From the NCBI RefSeq assembly GCF_900184255.1, contig NZ_LT854634.1, positions 109,548 to 173,547 of the forward strand: a stretch of DNA of 64,000 bases, in the 5' to 3' direction. Below, in pieces: positions 54,851-63,892 of the stretch. A program made the position numbers and the translations under genes. Below the pieces are notes generated by a model. That model was given only the letters and a program-made list of their open reading frames with translations. It did no database searches and was not told the origin of the DNA. How positions within the stretch are numbered: position 1 is the first letter of the stretch; every line of letters starts with the position of its first letter. This DNA is from Haloimpatiens massiliensis. GTDB lineage: Bacteria > Bacillota > Clostridia > Clostridiales > Clostridiaceae.

Positions 54851-54896
54851 AAAATCCCCCCATAATACATTATTTCGTTGCACACTACCATATAAC

Positions 54897-55919
54897 TTAT
54901 ATTATATACTTTATGGTACTATTTTTAAATATTTCTTCTATTTCCTTCGTAAAGAATTCTTTCATATGCCTAAGTTGTTCTTTTTCGTACACAAATTTGC
55001 CATAACCAAATTGACCATATTTATATTTTCTCTCCTCATCATTCATAGGCAAACTAGTATTAGGAAATACCTGCAATATTATATCTTTCGCTCTTGAGGT
55101 ATACCTATGAGATATTACTTCAAAAGTTAGTGGATATTTTAAATTTGTTGGCAAATTATCTTTTAATTCTATTAACAAATTCCTGTAATCTTCCTTCCAT
55201 CCCTCATAAATAAATACAGGTGCTATTATAAATCCTATGGGATACTCTGCCTTAGCTAACTTAACACTGGCTTCTATTCTTTTATTAATAGAGGCTGTTT
55301 TACTTTCATATTCTCTTATAACCTTATCTGTATTTAGAGTAAATCTTACTTCTGTTTTTCCCTTGTGATTCAAATTTATAAGGCTATCCACATCATTATA
55401 TTTTGTGACAAATCTAAACCTGCCATTTTCATTATTTGCAAAAAATTCTATAGTCCTCCTTAGCAAATGAGAATATGGCTCCACAGGCACAGGATCAGAG
55501 GTAGCAGAACCTTCAAATATAGTTACCTCTGGCAATTTTTCATTTATATAGCTTTGTGCCTTATAAAGTATCTCCTCCACATTTGCGTTTATTTTTATAT
55601 AAGGTTTATCACCTAAATTAGTATTTAAATAGCAATATTGACATTGACCTGTACAACCTGATACTAGTGGCAATTGATAATGAGCTGATGGCTTACAAGA
55701 TTGAAACTTTAATCCCTTCTTTACTCCCACAACTAAAGTTTTTTTACCCTCTCTATAGAAATTATATAAATCCTCCCCTGGAATATTTTCTTTAATTCTA
55801 TTAGATGTGATATTTATAATTTGTACATCACTATTTCCTTTAAAAAAATTTAATACATATCTACCTATTTCATAATCTAGGCTTCCCTTTTCAAATATTA
55901 TTCTCTTAGGAATAAACAT
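54897..55919 (-). CDS. splB: Spore photoproduct lyase
   Basis: 340-aa radical SAM enzyme that repairs the spore photoproduct (5-thyminyl-5,6-dihydrothymine) during germination. The radical SAM cysteines are C89, C93, C96 in SGCTGQCQYCYL, with the family's FEGSATSDPVPVE (about 155-167), and the upstream C75 in KFQSCKPSAHYQLP. Length and order fit SplB. Its presence supports a spore-former. Confidence 0.95.
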   Translation of the reverse strand: MFIPKRIIFEKGSLDYEIGRYVLNFFKGNSDVQIINITSNRIKENIPGEDLYNFYREGKKTLVVGVKKGLKFQSCKPSAHYQLPLVSGCTGQCQYCYLNTNLGDKPYIKINANVEEILYKAQSYINEKLPEVTIFEGSATSDPVPVEPYSHLLRRTIEFFANNENGRFRFVTKYNDVDSLINLNHKGKTEVRFTLNTDKVIREYESKTASINKRIEASVKLAKAEYPIGFIIAPVFIYEGWKEDYRNLLIELKDNLPTNLKYPLTFEVISHRYTSRAKDIILQVFPNTSLPMNDEERKYKYGQFGYGKFVYEKEQLRHMKEFFTKEIEEIFKNSTIKYII

Positions 55920-55994
55920 GTTTTAAAATCCTCCATTCATTTGTTTACCATTAATTTTTGCATGGAGAATAAATATTATACAAAATAACTATTC

Positions 55995-56762
55995 CTATTT
56001 ATTCTTTATTAAAAATTGATTTGTTTTCCCCATAATATAAGCTAACTTAATCATAGATTTTTCTTCTGGACTCATTTTTCTTTGAAACATTTTTTCAAAT
56101 TGCTTTATTAATCCCTCAAAGTCAATTTCTTTACTTTCATCATATCTACTTTTTCTACTTTTTTTAGGTTGATTATATATCTTAGGTTGAATTTTTTTAT
56201 TATAAATTTTCTTAAAAACCTCTGCAGTATAACAGGCATCATAAAAAGCATCATGAAATTTATTATTTCCTGTAATATTTAATAGTTTAACTGCATTTTT
56301 AAGACCAATATTTTTTCCTTTCTGCAAATTAAAATGCTTAGAAGCATAATACTGAATATTAATATACTCTCTAGGTATTACTGATGAATCTAATTTATGA
56401 TATTCAATATTTCTTATTAATTCTTTAATATCTGAAGTTCCCCAAACACCTAGTACATTTCTATTATCAGTAAAAAATCCAATGAATTCTTTCCATATGT
56501 TTTTAAAATCCTCCGCTTCATTCAATTGTTCCATGGTTATATTAGTTATTTTTTTTACATACGGATTTATCTGACTATATATTTTAGGTTTTATTAATTT
56601 ATTGAAGCTTGAAACCACATTAAGATTTTCATCAAGTTTAACTGCTCCAATTTGAATTATTTCAAAAGGATTTTTTGAATTTGTAATCACTTTATTTTCT
56701 TTCTCATCCCAACCTTGGTTAAACTCTAAATCAAATATGATGTAATTCATTTTATTCATATT
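55995..56762 (-). CDS. KapD-like 3'-5' exonuclease (DnaQ superfamily)
   Basis: 255 aa. DEDDh exonuclease core: IIFDLEFNQGWDE (about 6-18), Exo II-like GVWGTSDIKELI (about 108-119) and Exo III-like HDAFYDACYTAEVFKKI (about 168-184). It resembles the sporulation inhibitor KapD and ERI1-like exoribonucleases. A basic C-terminal tail (KKSRKSRYDESKEIDF onwards) may bind nucleic acid. A longer frame opens at 56777, but GAGGGAG sits before ATG 56762. Confidence 0.85.
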   Translation of the reverse strand, partial: NMNKMNYIIFDLEFNQGWDEKENKVITNSKNPFEIIQIGAVKLDENLNVVSSFNKLIKPKIYSQINPYVKKITNITMEQLNEAEDFKNIWKEFIGFFTDNRNVLGVWGTSDIKELIRNIEYHKLDSSVIPREYINIQYYASKHFNLQKGKNIGLKNAVKLLNITGNNKFHDAFYDACYTAEVFKKIYNKKIQPKIYNQPKKSRKSRYDESKEIDFEGLIKQFEKMFQRKMSPEEKSMIKLAYIMGKTNQFLIKNK

Positions 56763-56890
56763 CTCCCTCAAAATCATTTCATACTTTTAGTATTAATTTT
56801 TTATTTTTGCTTAAAATACATATTAATATCCTTCCAATTAAATTAATAATTTATCTTATTATAGCATAATAAGATTTAATACATTGCAAC

Positions 56891-56952
56891 TGGAATGTTT
56901 TAGTTGATATATTATTTATTGGTGATATTATGGAATGTTTTAGTTGATATAT
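56891..56952 (+). repeat. Direct repeat upstream of degV
   Basis: TGGAATGTTTTAGTTGATAT occurs at 56891 and again at 56931 (period 40 bases, both continuing AT), 85-140 bases before the DegV-family start. Paired sites at four helical turns suggest a regulator-binding region, but this is not proven. Confidence 0.55.
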
Positions 56953-57036
56953 GACTCACTAGGTGGTATTATATTAATATACCTATATGTAGTTTTGAAA
57001 ACCGCGTATTAATTTGATTTATTAGGAGGCATTATT

Positions 57037-57888
57037 TTGGAGAAAATAGCTTTAATTTCAGATAGCACATGTGATTTAAATGACGAATTTATAAAAAAAT
57101 ATGATGTAAAAATGCTTAATTTGAAAATAATTTACAAAAATAAAGAATACATTGATAAAGTTAATATAACACCTCAACAAGTATATGATAACTTAAAGGT
57201 AGAAGTTCCTCATACATCCTTACCTTCCGTAGCAGACATGCATGAACTTTTTTATAAACTTGAAGCTGAAGGATATACACACGCCATTGCAATCCCTATA
57301 GGTTCTGGATTATCTGGTACCTATAACACATTAAAACTTGCTGCTAGTGAACATACTAATCTTAATATAACAGTTTTTGACTCAAAATCTTTAACCCTTG
57401 GAGCAGGTGCACTAGTTATAGGCTGTGGTGAAATGATAAAGAATGGAAAGAACTATGATGAAATTGTATCGGCTCTTCCTAAAATGAGAGATAATATTAG
57501 TGTTTATTATATAGTTGATACTTTAGAATATTTAATAAAAGGTGGACGAATCGGAAAAGTATCTGGAACCCTAGGACAATTATTGAATATTAAACCAATA
57601 ATATCTATAAACGATGAGGGAATCTATTATACCTATTGTAAAGTAAGGGGCAAAAAACAGGCAAAAAGTAAACTTATGGATATAGTTAAGGAAAATTTAA
57701 ATAATACAAAAGCAAAAGTTTGGGTAATGCATGGTGGCGCTTACGAAGAAGGTAGAAACTTCTACGACTCACTAAAAGATAACCCTAATATAGATTATCT
57801 AGGTTTTGGAGATATAAGTCCAGTTGCTGGTGTTCATACTGGTCCTGGCCTTTTAGGCGTAGTTATTGAAAAAGAGCCTTTAACTTAA
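57037..57888 (+). CDS. DegV family fatty-acid-binding protein
   Basis: 283 aa. LISDSTCDLNDEF (nucleophile-like region, 5-17), PHTSLPSVADMHELFYKL (about 58-75), IPIGSGLSGTYNT (about 87-99) and LIKGGRIGKVSG (about 167-178). DegV proteins bind a fatty acid between two domains; some (FakB) pass it to the FakA kinase for phospholipid synthesis. Start TTG at 57037 with AGGAGG six bases upstream; no ATG competes nearby. A hairpin overlaps the stop codon. Two copies of a 20-base direct repeat precede it. Confidence 0.9.
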   Translation: MEKIALISDSTCDLNDEFIKKYDVKMLNLKIIYKNKEYIDKVNITPQQVYDNLKVEVPHTSLPSVADMHELFYKLEAEGYTHAIAIPIGSGLSGTYNTLKLAASEHTNLNITVFDSKSLTLGAGALVIGCGEMIKNGKNYDEIVSALPKMRDNISVYYIVDTLEYLIKGGRIGKVSGTLGQLLNIKPIISINDEGIYYTYCKVRGKKQAKSKLMDIVKENLNNTKAKVWVMHGGAYEEGRNFYDSLKDNPNIDYLGFGDISPVAGVHTGPGLLGVVIEKEPLT

Positions 57889-57900
57889 AAGGCTCTTTTC
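57869..57900. terminator. Shared terminator of degV and the converging phosphodiester glycosidase gene
   Basis: AAAGAGCC / GGCTCTTTT stem with a 12-nt loop; it starts inside the degV coding end and lies between the two converging genes, with U-tracts on both strands. Confidence 0.75.
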
Positions 57901-59049
57901 CTATTTTCTTCTAACTAAAAATGCATTAGGAAGAAGTCTACCAACCTTTGATGGAGAAGAACATTTTGTTAGAATTTTTCCATCATAAGCCATAATAGAA
58001 GATGATCCCCCATCACATGCTGCCGCTGTAATAGCTCCATAAGATTGCATAACCTCTGCACAGTCTTCCATTGTTGCCCCTAAACTGTAAGTGGGCTGCC
58101 TTCCATCAATAACTAAAAATATTACAACTCCATCCTTTCTTTGCCCTATAATAGTTCTCGGTTGAAGTCCCCATCCTGCTGAACCATTAATTATTTTCTT
58201 ATTATCTGAAATTAGCACTGGTGAAAATTGAGCTCCATCTCTTATATTATATTTATCCCAATTTTGTATTCCTCCAACAATAAGCCTATTATTTTTATCA
58301 AAGGCTATTGTACCATACCCATTTGTATATTCTCCCCATTTTTCACCATTTGAATATGTAATCCCTATAATGCTGCCTCCATTTCCTACACCTCCAACAT
58401 CATTAAATCCACTAGCATTTATACCTATTACAGCATCATACATACTAATAAAATCTAAAATAGCTCTTCCTGAAATACCTTTTCTATCTGTAGTACCTAC
58501 AAATACCCTCTTTGGATCATCAATCAATGCAATCCTGCCTTTAAACTTGGTACCGCTAACTTTAGATATTAGAATGCCTTGTTCAATATCATTTATAACC
58601 ACATTATTTCCTGCATAATCTTTGTCTCCAACTTTTAAATTTCTCTGATTTAAAATATCTACTGCTTGTCCATTATTTCTGCCTTGGTTTTCACTATTCT
58701 TCACATCTTTATCTATATTTGTAACTGATACTAAATTAGAATTGTTCACTTTTTTGCTCATAACTCTATTTATTAGTGAATCTGGGAAAAATAATGTAGC
58801 TAGCCACTGATGAGTTGCTGTTGTCATTGCAGTTTCTATGTATATATCTCTAAGTTCTGAAATTACAGGTATATCTAAAAATACTAAGCTTGAATACATA
58901 CCTGCAAGTAATATAAATATTGCTAATAATATCTTAAATCTTTTTCTTTTCTTATTCCTTCTTTTCACTTTTCTGGATTTTATTCTTTCTTTTCTTGAAA
59001 CCATTGTTTTATCTCTATCTATTGAACTCTCTGTCATTAAATCACTCAC
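57901..59049 (-). CDS. Phosphodiester glycosidase family (NAGPA-domain) membrane protein
   Basis: 382 aa. Highly basic N-terminus (KERIKSRKVKRRNKKRKRF), one membrane helix (about 39-58) and an extracytoplasmic domain whose core (about 190-382: VIGINASGFNDVGGVGNGGS, LVIDGRQPTYSLGATMEDCA, AAACDGGSSSIMAYDG) matches the NAGPA/phosphodiester glycosidase fold of cell-surface polysaccharide enzymes. It may hydrolyse a 1-phosphodiester link in a wall polymer or exopolysaccharide. The start is GTG with GGGGGAG five bases upstream. Confidence 0.88.
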   Translation of the reverse strand: MSDLMTESSIDRDKTMVSRKERIKSRKVKRRNKKRKRFKILLAIFILLAGMYSSLVFLDIPVISELRDIYIETAMTTATHQWLATLFFPDSLINRVMSKKVNNSNLVSVTNIDKDVKNSENQGRNNGQAVDILNQRNLKVGDKDYAGNNVVINDIEQGILISKVSGTKFKGRIALIDDPKRVFVGTTDRKGISGRAILDFISMYDAVIGINASGFNDVGGVGNGGSIIGITYSNGEKWGEYTNGYGTIAFDKNNRLIVGGIQNWDKYNIRDGAQFSPVLISDNKKIINGSAGWGLQPRTIIGQRKDGVVIFLVIDGRQPTYSLGATMEDCAEVMQSYGAITAAACDGGSSSIMAYDGKILTKCSSPSKVGRLLPNAFLVRRK

Positions 59050-59140
59050 GATTGCTCCCCCATTTATTAATAATTTATTTTATTATAGCATAGTAATATT
59101 TCTAAAAAAACAAAAAATTCTATACTACAATAATTAAAAT

Positions 59141-59188
59141 AGACTATATCATTGAATAAAATTACATATTCAACGATATAGTCTGTTT
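59141..59188. terminator. Terminator after the ECF S-component gene
   Basis: AGACTATATCATTGAATA / TATTCAACGATATAGTCT, an 18-bp near-perfect stem with a 9-nt loop, 19 bases after the S-component stop codon on the minus strand. Confidence 0.8.
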
Positions 59189-59206
59189 AAAATTCAATTT
59201 AATTTT

Positions 59207-59776
59207 TTAATTCATTCCTCTTCCTAAAGATTTAGAATGTCTATACTGCTTTGGTAAATAAGTAATTAAGAGATAAACTAAAACACAAGATCCTATTTTA
59301 TCTAATAAATTATTTATAATCTTAGGAATAAATGATGCAACAAAAATATTGCTGCCACTTTCTTTAAGCCACAAGAATAAGAAATCTAATCCAGTTCCTG
59401 TTAAACCTCCATAAACCCATATTCCTATAGGTGTTCCAATAAGTGGACATACAATACTTAATATAATTCCAGTTATTAGTGCTGTAATAAAATTAAATTT
59501 AAACTTTTTAGCTATAAATCCTACAATTATGCCTACAGCTACATTGACAATTAAAAAAGGAATATCCTTAGGACTAAATATCATTCCAGTAATTAAATTT
59601 GTAATTCCACCAACCGCAGCGCCATACCAAGGTCCAAAATAAACAGCTATAAATATAGTACCTATGGTATCTAAGTAAAGAGGTAACTTTAAACTACTAG
59701 TTAAAATTCCAAGTACAATGTTTAATGCAATTGCAATAGAACATAAAAGTAATACTCTCAACTTGTTATTTCTCAT
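59207..59776 (-). CDS. ECF transporter S component (CD3073-like)
   Basis: 189 aa, six membrane helices and the S-component look: TIGTIFIAVYFGPWYGAAVG (about 37-56) with GITNLITGMIF and IVNVAVGIIVG. S components bind a vitamin-like substrate and share the EcfAA'T motor encoded elsewhere. Divergent from the TudS-like gene at 59967, an arrangement I recall from C. difficile (CD3072/CD3073). The substrate is unknown; the partner suggests a thio-compound (inference). GGAGATGA lies upstream of ATG 59776. Confidence 0.85.
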   Translation of the reverse strand: MRNNKLRVLLLCSIAIALNIVLGILTSSLKLPLYLDTIGTIFIAVYFGPWYGAAVGGITNLITGMIFSPKDIPFLIVNVAVGIIVGFIAKKFKFNFITALITGIILSIVCPLIGTPIGIWVYGGLTGTGLDFLFLWLKESGSNIFVASFIPKIINNLLDKIGSCVLVYLLITYLPKQYRHSKSLGRGMN

Positions 59777-59966
59777 AAGCTCATCTCCTTGTATTATTAA
59801 ATTACTCCACTTGATTATAATATTTCATCTACAGCATGTGAAATAGGAATATTCTATTGATATTAAACGTTCTATGTGATTTTCAAATACAAAATAATCT
59901 TTTATATTTAAAATGTTATATTATAATGTATACTTAAAATAGAACTTTTGAATGGAGAGTAGATCA

Positions 59967-60419
59967 ATGGAGAGAAGTAAAAATTTAATTTTAGTAAGTC
60001 ACTGTGTATTAAATCAAAACAGCGTTGTAGAACCACTTGCTCGTGCCAGAGGTGCTTTTACTATGATAGATAAATTTATTAAGGAAGGTTACGGTATAAT
60101 ACAACTACCTTGTCCAGAATTTAAATTTTTAGGACCTAATAGAAAACCTATGAGCAAAGAAGAATACGATTGTCCAGAATATAGAGAGCTATGTAAAACT
60201 TTATTTTTTTCAGTACTAGAAGACCTAAAAAAATATATTGCCTCAGGATACAAGCTCAAAACTATAATAGGAATAAACGAAAGTCCAACTTGTAGTATTA
60301 CAGGTAAGCGTGGCATTTTCATGGAAGAGATTTTTAACATATTAAATAATGAAGGTATTTCAATTGATTATATTGAAATACCCACAGACTACAAAGAAAG
60401 TATTGATAATGTAGATTAA
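59967..60419 (+). CDS. TudS/DUF523-related putative desulfidase (CD3072-like)
   Basis: 150 aa. Cysteines C13 (VSHCVLNQNSVV), C47 (LPCPEFKFLG) and C110 (NESPTCSITG) are placed as in TudS/DUF523 enzymes, which use a 4Fe-4S cluster bound by three Cys to remove sulfur from thiouracil-type substrates. It is shorter than full-length TudS proteins. GGAGAG seven bases before ATG 59967 makes this the start over 59952. Divergent from the ECF S component. No experimental function. Confidence 0.82.
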   Translation: MERSKNLILVSHCVLNQNSVVEPLARARGAFTMIDKFIKEGYGIIQLPCPEFKFLGPNRKPMSKEEYDCPEYRELCKTLFFSVLEDLKKYIASGYKLKTIIGINESPTCSITGKRGIFMEEIFNILNNEGISIDYIEIPTDYKESIDNVD

Positions 60420-60455
60420 GAAACTTTCTTATAAAAACTAAAGGGAATTACATAT

Positions 60456-60486
60456 AAAAAATACCCAGAAGCAAATAGCTTCTGGG
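60456..60486 (-). terminator. Terminator of the GntR gene
   Basis: CCCAGAAGC / GCTTCTGGG with a 5-nt loop, followed on the minus strand by TATTTTTTAT, directly past the GntR stop. Confidence 0.85.
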
Positions 60487-60491
60487 ATAAT

Positions 60492-61217
60492 CTATCCTAT
60501 TTCAACTAAATATTTATATCTCTCAGCTCTATAATAACAAACTGAGTATTCCAAATTATTTCCTGTAGAATCAAATGAAAGTCTAGTCCTTTTTAAAGTA
60601 GGTGTTCCAATCTTCACACCCAAATATCTACTTATAATCTCATCTGTAGCTACAGCTTCAAAATATTCTTTAACTTTTACCGCCATTATATTTTTATTTT
60701 TGCTTAAAAATTCATATAAAGAACCCTCATATTCTTTTTCATCTAAAGGTAAATCTAATTCTTTTTTTAAATATGTTATGAAAAATACCATTGGAAAGTT
60801 GTCTGCATATCGAAGTCTTTGAATCTTATAAACTTCTTCACCTTCATTTATATCTAAATTTTTTGCTATGACTTTATTGGCTTTTATTATATCTACTTTA
60901 ACAAATCTTGTAGAAGGTTCATACCCTCTCATTTTCATTTCTTCTGTAAAACTCATTATTCTGCTTAAAGGTTCTTCTATTTTATTAAATATAACTGTGG
61001 TTCCCTTACCTCTAGTCCTTTTTACATATCCTTCGTTAACTAACTCATTTATAGCCTGTCTTACAGTTATTCTGCTTACATGAAAAAATTCCTGAAGTTC
61101 TAGCTCTGAAGGAAGTATATCTCCCTCAACATATTCCTCATTTTCAATCTTTTTCTTTAATAATTCCTCTATTTGATAATATAGTGGAGGAGCTCCCTTA
61201 TTAAAATCTAATTGCAA
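60492..61217 (-). CDS. GntR/HutC family transcriptional regulator
   Basis: 241 aa. N-terminal winged helix (about 8-70: PPLYYQIEELLKKKIENEEY, ILPSELELQEFFHVSRITVR, GYVKRTRGKGTTV) and C-terminal UTRA effector domain (about 90-240). Downstream of the mannose-6-P/glucose-6-P isomerase genes on the same strand; it probably represses this hexose-phosphate cluster and binds a phosphosugar. Confidence 0.9.
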   Translation of the reverse strand: MQLDFNKGAPPLYYQIEELLKKKIENEEYVEGDILPSELELQEFFHVSRITVRQAINELVNEGYVKRTRGKGTTVIFNKIEEPLSRIMSFTEEMKMRGYEPSTRFVKVDIIKANKVIAKNLDINEGEEVYKIQRLRYADNFPMVFFITYLKKELDLPLDEKEYEGSLYEFLSKNKNIMAVKVKEYFEAVATDEIISRYLGVKIGTPTLKRTRLSFDSTGNNLEYSVCYYRAERYKYLVEIG

Positions 61218-61342
61218 TTTATCACCTCTTTTTTATACCAATATAATTAGCTTTAGCTTTAATTTTTCAATGAATTAACATACAATACATTACTTTAAAT
61301 ATTTAATTTTAAATATTATATTATATAATAATTAATATATGG

Positions 61343-63100
61343 TTAAAATCTTACATAGGCCTTTATTACACCTATCTTTTTCCCTTTACTTATTCCCGTA
61401 GGTCTTATGGTATACATAGAAATATCTGCTGGTATTATAAAGGTTTCTGCATAATGAACTGTAAACGGCTCAAAACTATTATCAGGGCTTTCAACTACAG
61501 CTTCATCACCTTCTACAAGATTCAAAACATTAACTACATTATTGGTATTAAACAAGATTTTATCATCAAACCAAAATCTTCTTGTTTCTATAAATTCTAA
61601 TTCATGCAATCCAGTCTTCTCTTCCTTTACCTTTCCATCATCCTTAATAAGCTCTATTCTATTTACCAAATTATTTTTTATCCAATTAGTAGTCCTATCC
61701 CATTGTATCACATTTTTACCATGGTTTAAATGGATAGGTCTTGGAATACCATCTAATCCAACTCTACCCCAGTCCCATAGTTTAAATGTAAATATATATG
61801 GAGTAGCACTAATTTCAAGTACCATGCTATTTTTTCCAGAGCAATGTATTGTGCCTGCAGGAATTAAAAAATGATCATGTTTTTGGGCTGGGAATTTATT
61901 TATATACTTTTCTGCATCAAATAAAATCTCTCCTCTTTCAGCTCTCCCTAAATCATTTATCATATCATCCTTATTAATTCCTTCTTTTAATCCTAAATAT
62001 ACACAAGCGTCCTCCTTTGCATCTAAAATATAATAACTTTCATCTTGAGTATAATGCATTCCAAACTTTTCTTGAATATATTCTGTTACTGGATGAACTT
62101 GAAGACTTAAATTACCTCCATCAATAGTATCTAAAAAATCAAATCTTATTGGAAACTCTGCTCCAAATCTTGCATAAACCTTTTCTCCTAACAATTCTTT
62201 AGGTCTGTATAATACTACATCTATAGAAGGAACCTCTATCCTAACATCTCCATATCTTAAATACAAACTATTTTCTTCAGGAACTCCATCAAAACACCAA
62301 GCAAAATTATCTTCATTTCTATCTAAATCACATACCTCTTTCATCCATTGTCCGCCCCAAACCCCTGGAGCAAAATAAGGTACAATTCTAAATGGGCGCT
62401 TTACAGTTTCACTTAATCCCGCTGTAAAAGCATCTCCTGTTACCATTTTAGGATTATATTTTACATTAGTATCCAATAAGTAATCTATGCTATTGTACAA
62501 TTTTCTTTTATGTCTATCTGCTATTCTCCATTCTATGAAAAATGCTCTTTTATATTTTCTTAATCCATCTTCACTTAAGTTGTTAATCTTAAAATTTCCA
62601 AGCTCACCTCTAGCATATCTATTTTGAATTTCCCATCTTGCTAAATCTAAGTATATAAAGGTATCTCCTTTAGTAATTTTACTTGCAGCCACACCATAAA
62701 CAAGTACTATACCTTCTTCTACTTCTTCTAACTTTTGTTTAGCTTCATCTAATTTATCTTTATCAATAAAATCATCTATTTCTCCATAATACATTATTCC
62801 AAAAACTCTATCATCAGTTAAATTTCTTTTTATTAAATCTGTTATTTTTTCTCCCTCATAGAAAACATCTTCACTTTTTATAACAACCTCAGGATTCAAT
62901 CCATTTATAAATTCATTTAGTACCTCTTCGTCTCTCACACCAGGATAGCAATCCAAAGTTATAACATATTTTTTCTTATCTATATTGTTTTTAATCTCAT
63001 TTATTATGTTTAAGTATCCCATCCAAGCTTTATGCTCAAATCCTCTTACCATTATCTCTGGTTCTTTATCATAATTAGAAACTCTCTTTTTATAATCCAT
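61343..63100 (-). CDS. Class I mannose-6-phosphate isomerase with extra N-terminal domain
   Basis: 585 aa, about twice the length of a small type I enzyme. The C-terminal ~360 residues form the cupin PMI domain: VPYFAPGVWGGQWMKEVC, LDTIDGGNLSLQVHPVTEYI (zinc ligand His), then DHFLIPAGTIHCSG (about 425). The N-terminal ~215 residues are an alpha/beta region (YVITLDCYPGVRDEEVL, VLVYGVAASKITKGD, LDLARWEIQNRYARGELGN) resembling a P-loop kinase/uridine-kinase fold but without a visible GxxxxGK. It probably interconverts mannose-6-P and fructose-6-P. Neighbours: cupin GPI upstream, GntR downstream. Confidence 0.85.
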   Translation of the reverse strand: MDYKKRVSNYDKEPEIMVRGFEHKAWMGYLNIINEIKNNIDKKKYVITLDCYPGVRDEEVLNEFINGLNPEVVIKSEDVFYEGEKITDLIKRNLTDDRVFGIMYYGEIDDFIDKDKLDEAKQKLEEVEEGIVLVYGVAASKITKGDTFIYLDLARWEIQNRYARGELGNFKINNLSEDGLRKYKRAFFIEWRIADRHKRKLYNSIDYLLDTNVKYNPKMVTGDAFTAGLSETVKRPFRIVPYFAPGVWGGQWMKEVCDLDRNEDNFAWCFDGVPEENSLYLRYGDVRIEVPSIDVVLYRPKELLGEKVYARFGAEFPIRFDFLDTIDGGNLSLQVHPVTEYIQEKFGMHYTQDESYYILDAKEDACVYLGLKEGINKDDMINDLGRAERGEILFDAEKYINKFPAQKHDHFLIPAGTIHCSGKNSMVLEISATPYIFTFKLWDWGRVGLDGIPRPIHLNHGKNVIQWDRTTNWIKNNLVNRIELIKDDGKVKEEKTGLHELEFIETRRFWFDDKILFNTNNVVNVLNLVEGDEAVVESPDNSFEPFTVHYAETFIIPADISMYTIRPTGISKGKKIGVIKAYVRF

Positions 63101-63171
63101 TTGCTTTCCTCCTTGTAATTCCTATTCATTCAAAAATAATGACTTATGCATAGTTTTTTCTTAAGTATTTT

Positions 63172-63732
63172 CTACTGTTTTTTTACAAATTTAATTCTTC
63201 CATTACTTTTAAACACTCTATAAGGAAATTCATTTCTTTCGATAGATTGATAATCATGCCCTGATGTAGTTGGCCAACATGCTCCTACCATCAATTTATC
63301 ATCAGAAACATTCACTATCCTGTGAGCAATTTCTCCATCTATGTGGTGGAGTGACCCTTCACATATCCTTTCTGCCCACATTTCACCTTCTTTATTCATT
63401 AGAAGAAGTAATCCCTCCCCCTTTAATCCAAAATAGAATTCTGCACAATTTCTATTTTCATGAAAATGACCTCTTGTCATATTACATTCATCATTTATAT
63501 AAATAGGATACATAACTGTAAGACCCCAAAACAAATTGCCTTGCTTTTTTTCTTCACCTTCAGTATACGAATAAACTTCATATACTAGAGTATTAGGGTC
63601 TAACTTACATGAATCACTATACTTATAAAGATTTTTCACCTCACGTAAACATTTTTTATAATGTATAACATCTTGTCCTTTTAAAACTTCTTCAGGCATT
63701 TTATGATACACTTTAGGTTCTAAGACCCACAT
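63172..63732 (-). CDS. Cupin-type (archaeal) glucose-6-phosphate isomerase
   Basis: 186 aa cupin protein. Metal-binding set NMTRGHFHENRNCAEFYFGL (about 86-105: His, His, Glu) and HHIDGEIAHRIVN (about 131-143: His), as in the GPI family PF06560 of archaea and some clostridia. It interconverts glucose-6-P and fructose-6-P. It lies 71 bases before the mannose-6-P isomerase on the same strand. An IS200/IS605 end lies ~43 bases before the start. Confidence 0.85.
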   Translation of the reverse strand: MWVLEPKVYHKMPEEVLKGQDVIHYKKCLREVKNLYKYSDSCKLDPNTLVYEVYSYTEGEEKKQGNLFWGLTVMYPIYINDECNMTRGHFHENRNCAEFYFGLKGEGLLLLMNKEGEMWAERICEGSLHHIDGEIAHRIVNVSDDKLMVGACWPTTSGHDYQSIERNEFPYRVFKSNGRIKFVKKQ

Positions 63733-63774
63733 AAACTTTTCCTGCTACTCAAAATATGGTCAAATGTATCCATA

Positions 63775-63892
63775 TTGAGATTCTTACTGCTTCAACGTAC
63801 TCTGCCTTGCCTAAGCTACTACAGTTTGTATAGTACTCCACAGTCGTTAATTCCCCAAATAGCCTTGGGTACATATATAAGTGCTTGTTTAA
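63775..63892 (-). ncRNA. Right end / candidate omega-RNA of an IS200/IS605 element
   Basis: 118 bases between the tnpB stop and GCAGTAAGAATCTCAA, the usual kind of right-end tail of clostridial tnpB elements. It includes CCCAAGGCTATTTGGGG (foldback) and AAGGCAGAGTACGTTGAAGC. In TnpB systems this tail forms the guide scaffold and the bases just outside the element (here 63774 downward, ATATGGATACATTTGACC on the minus strand) form the guide. Known only by analogy. Confidence 0.6.
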
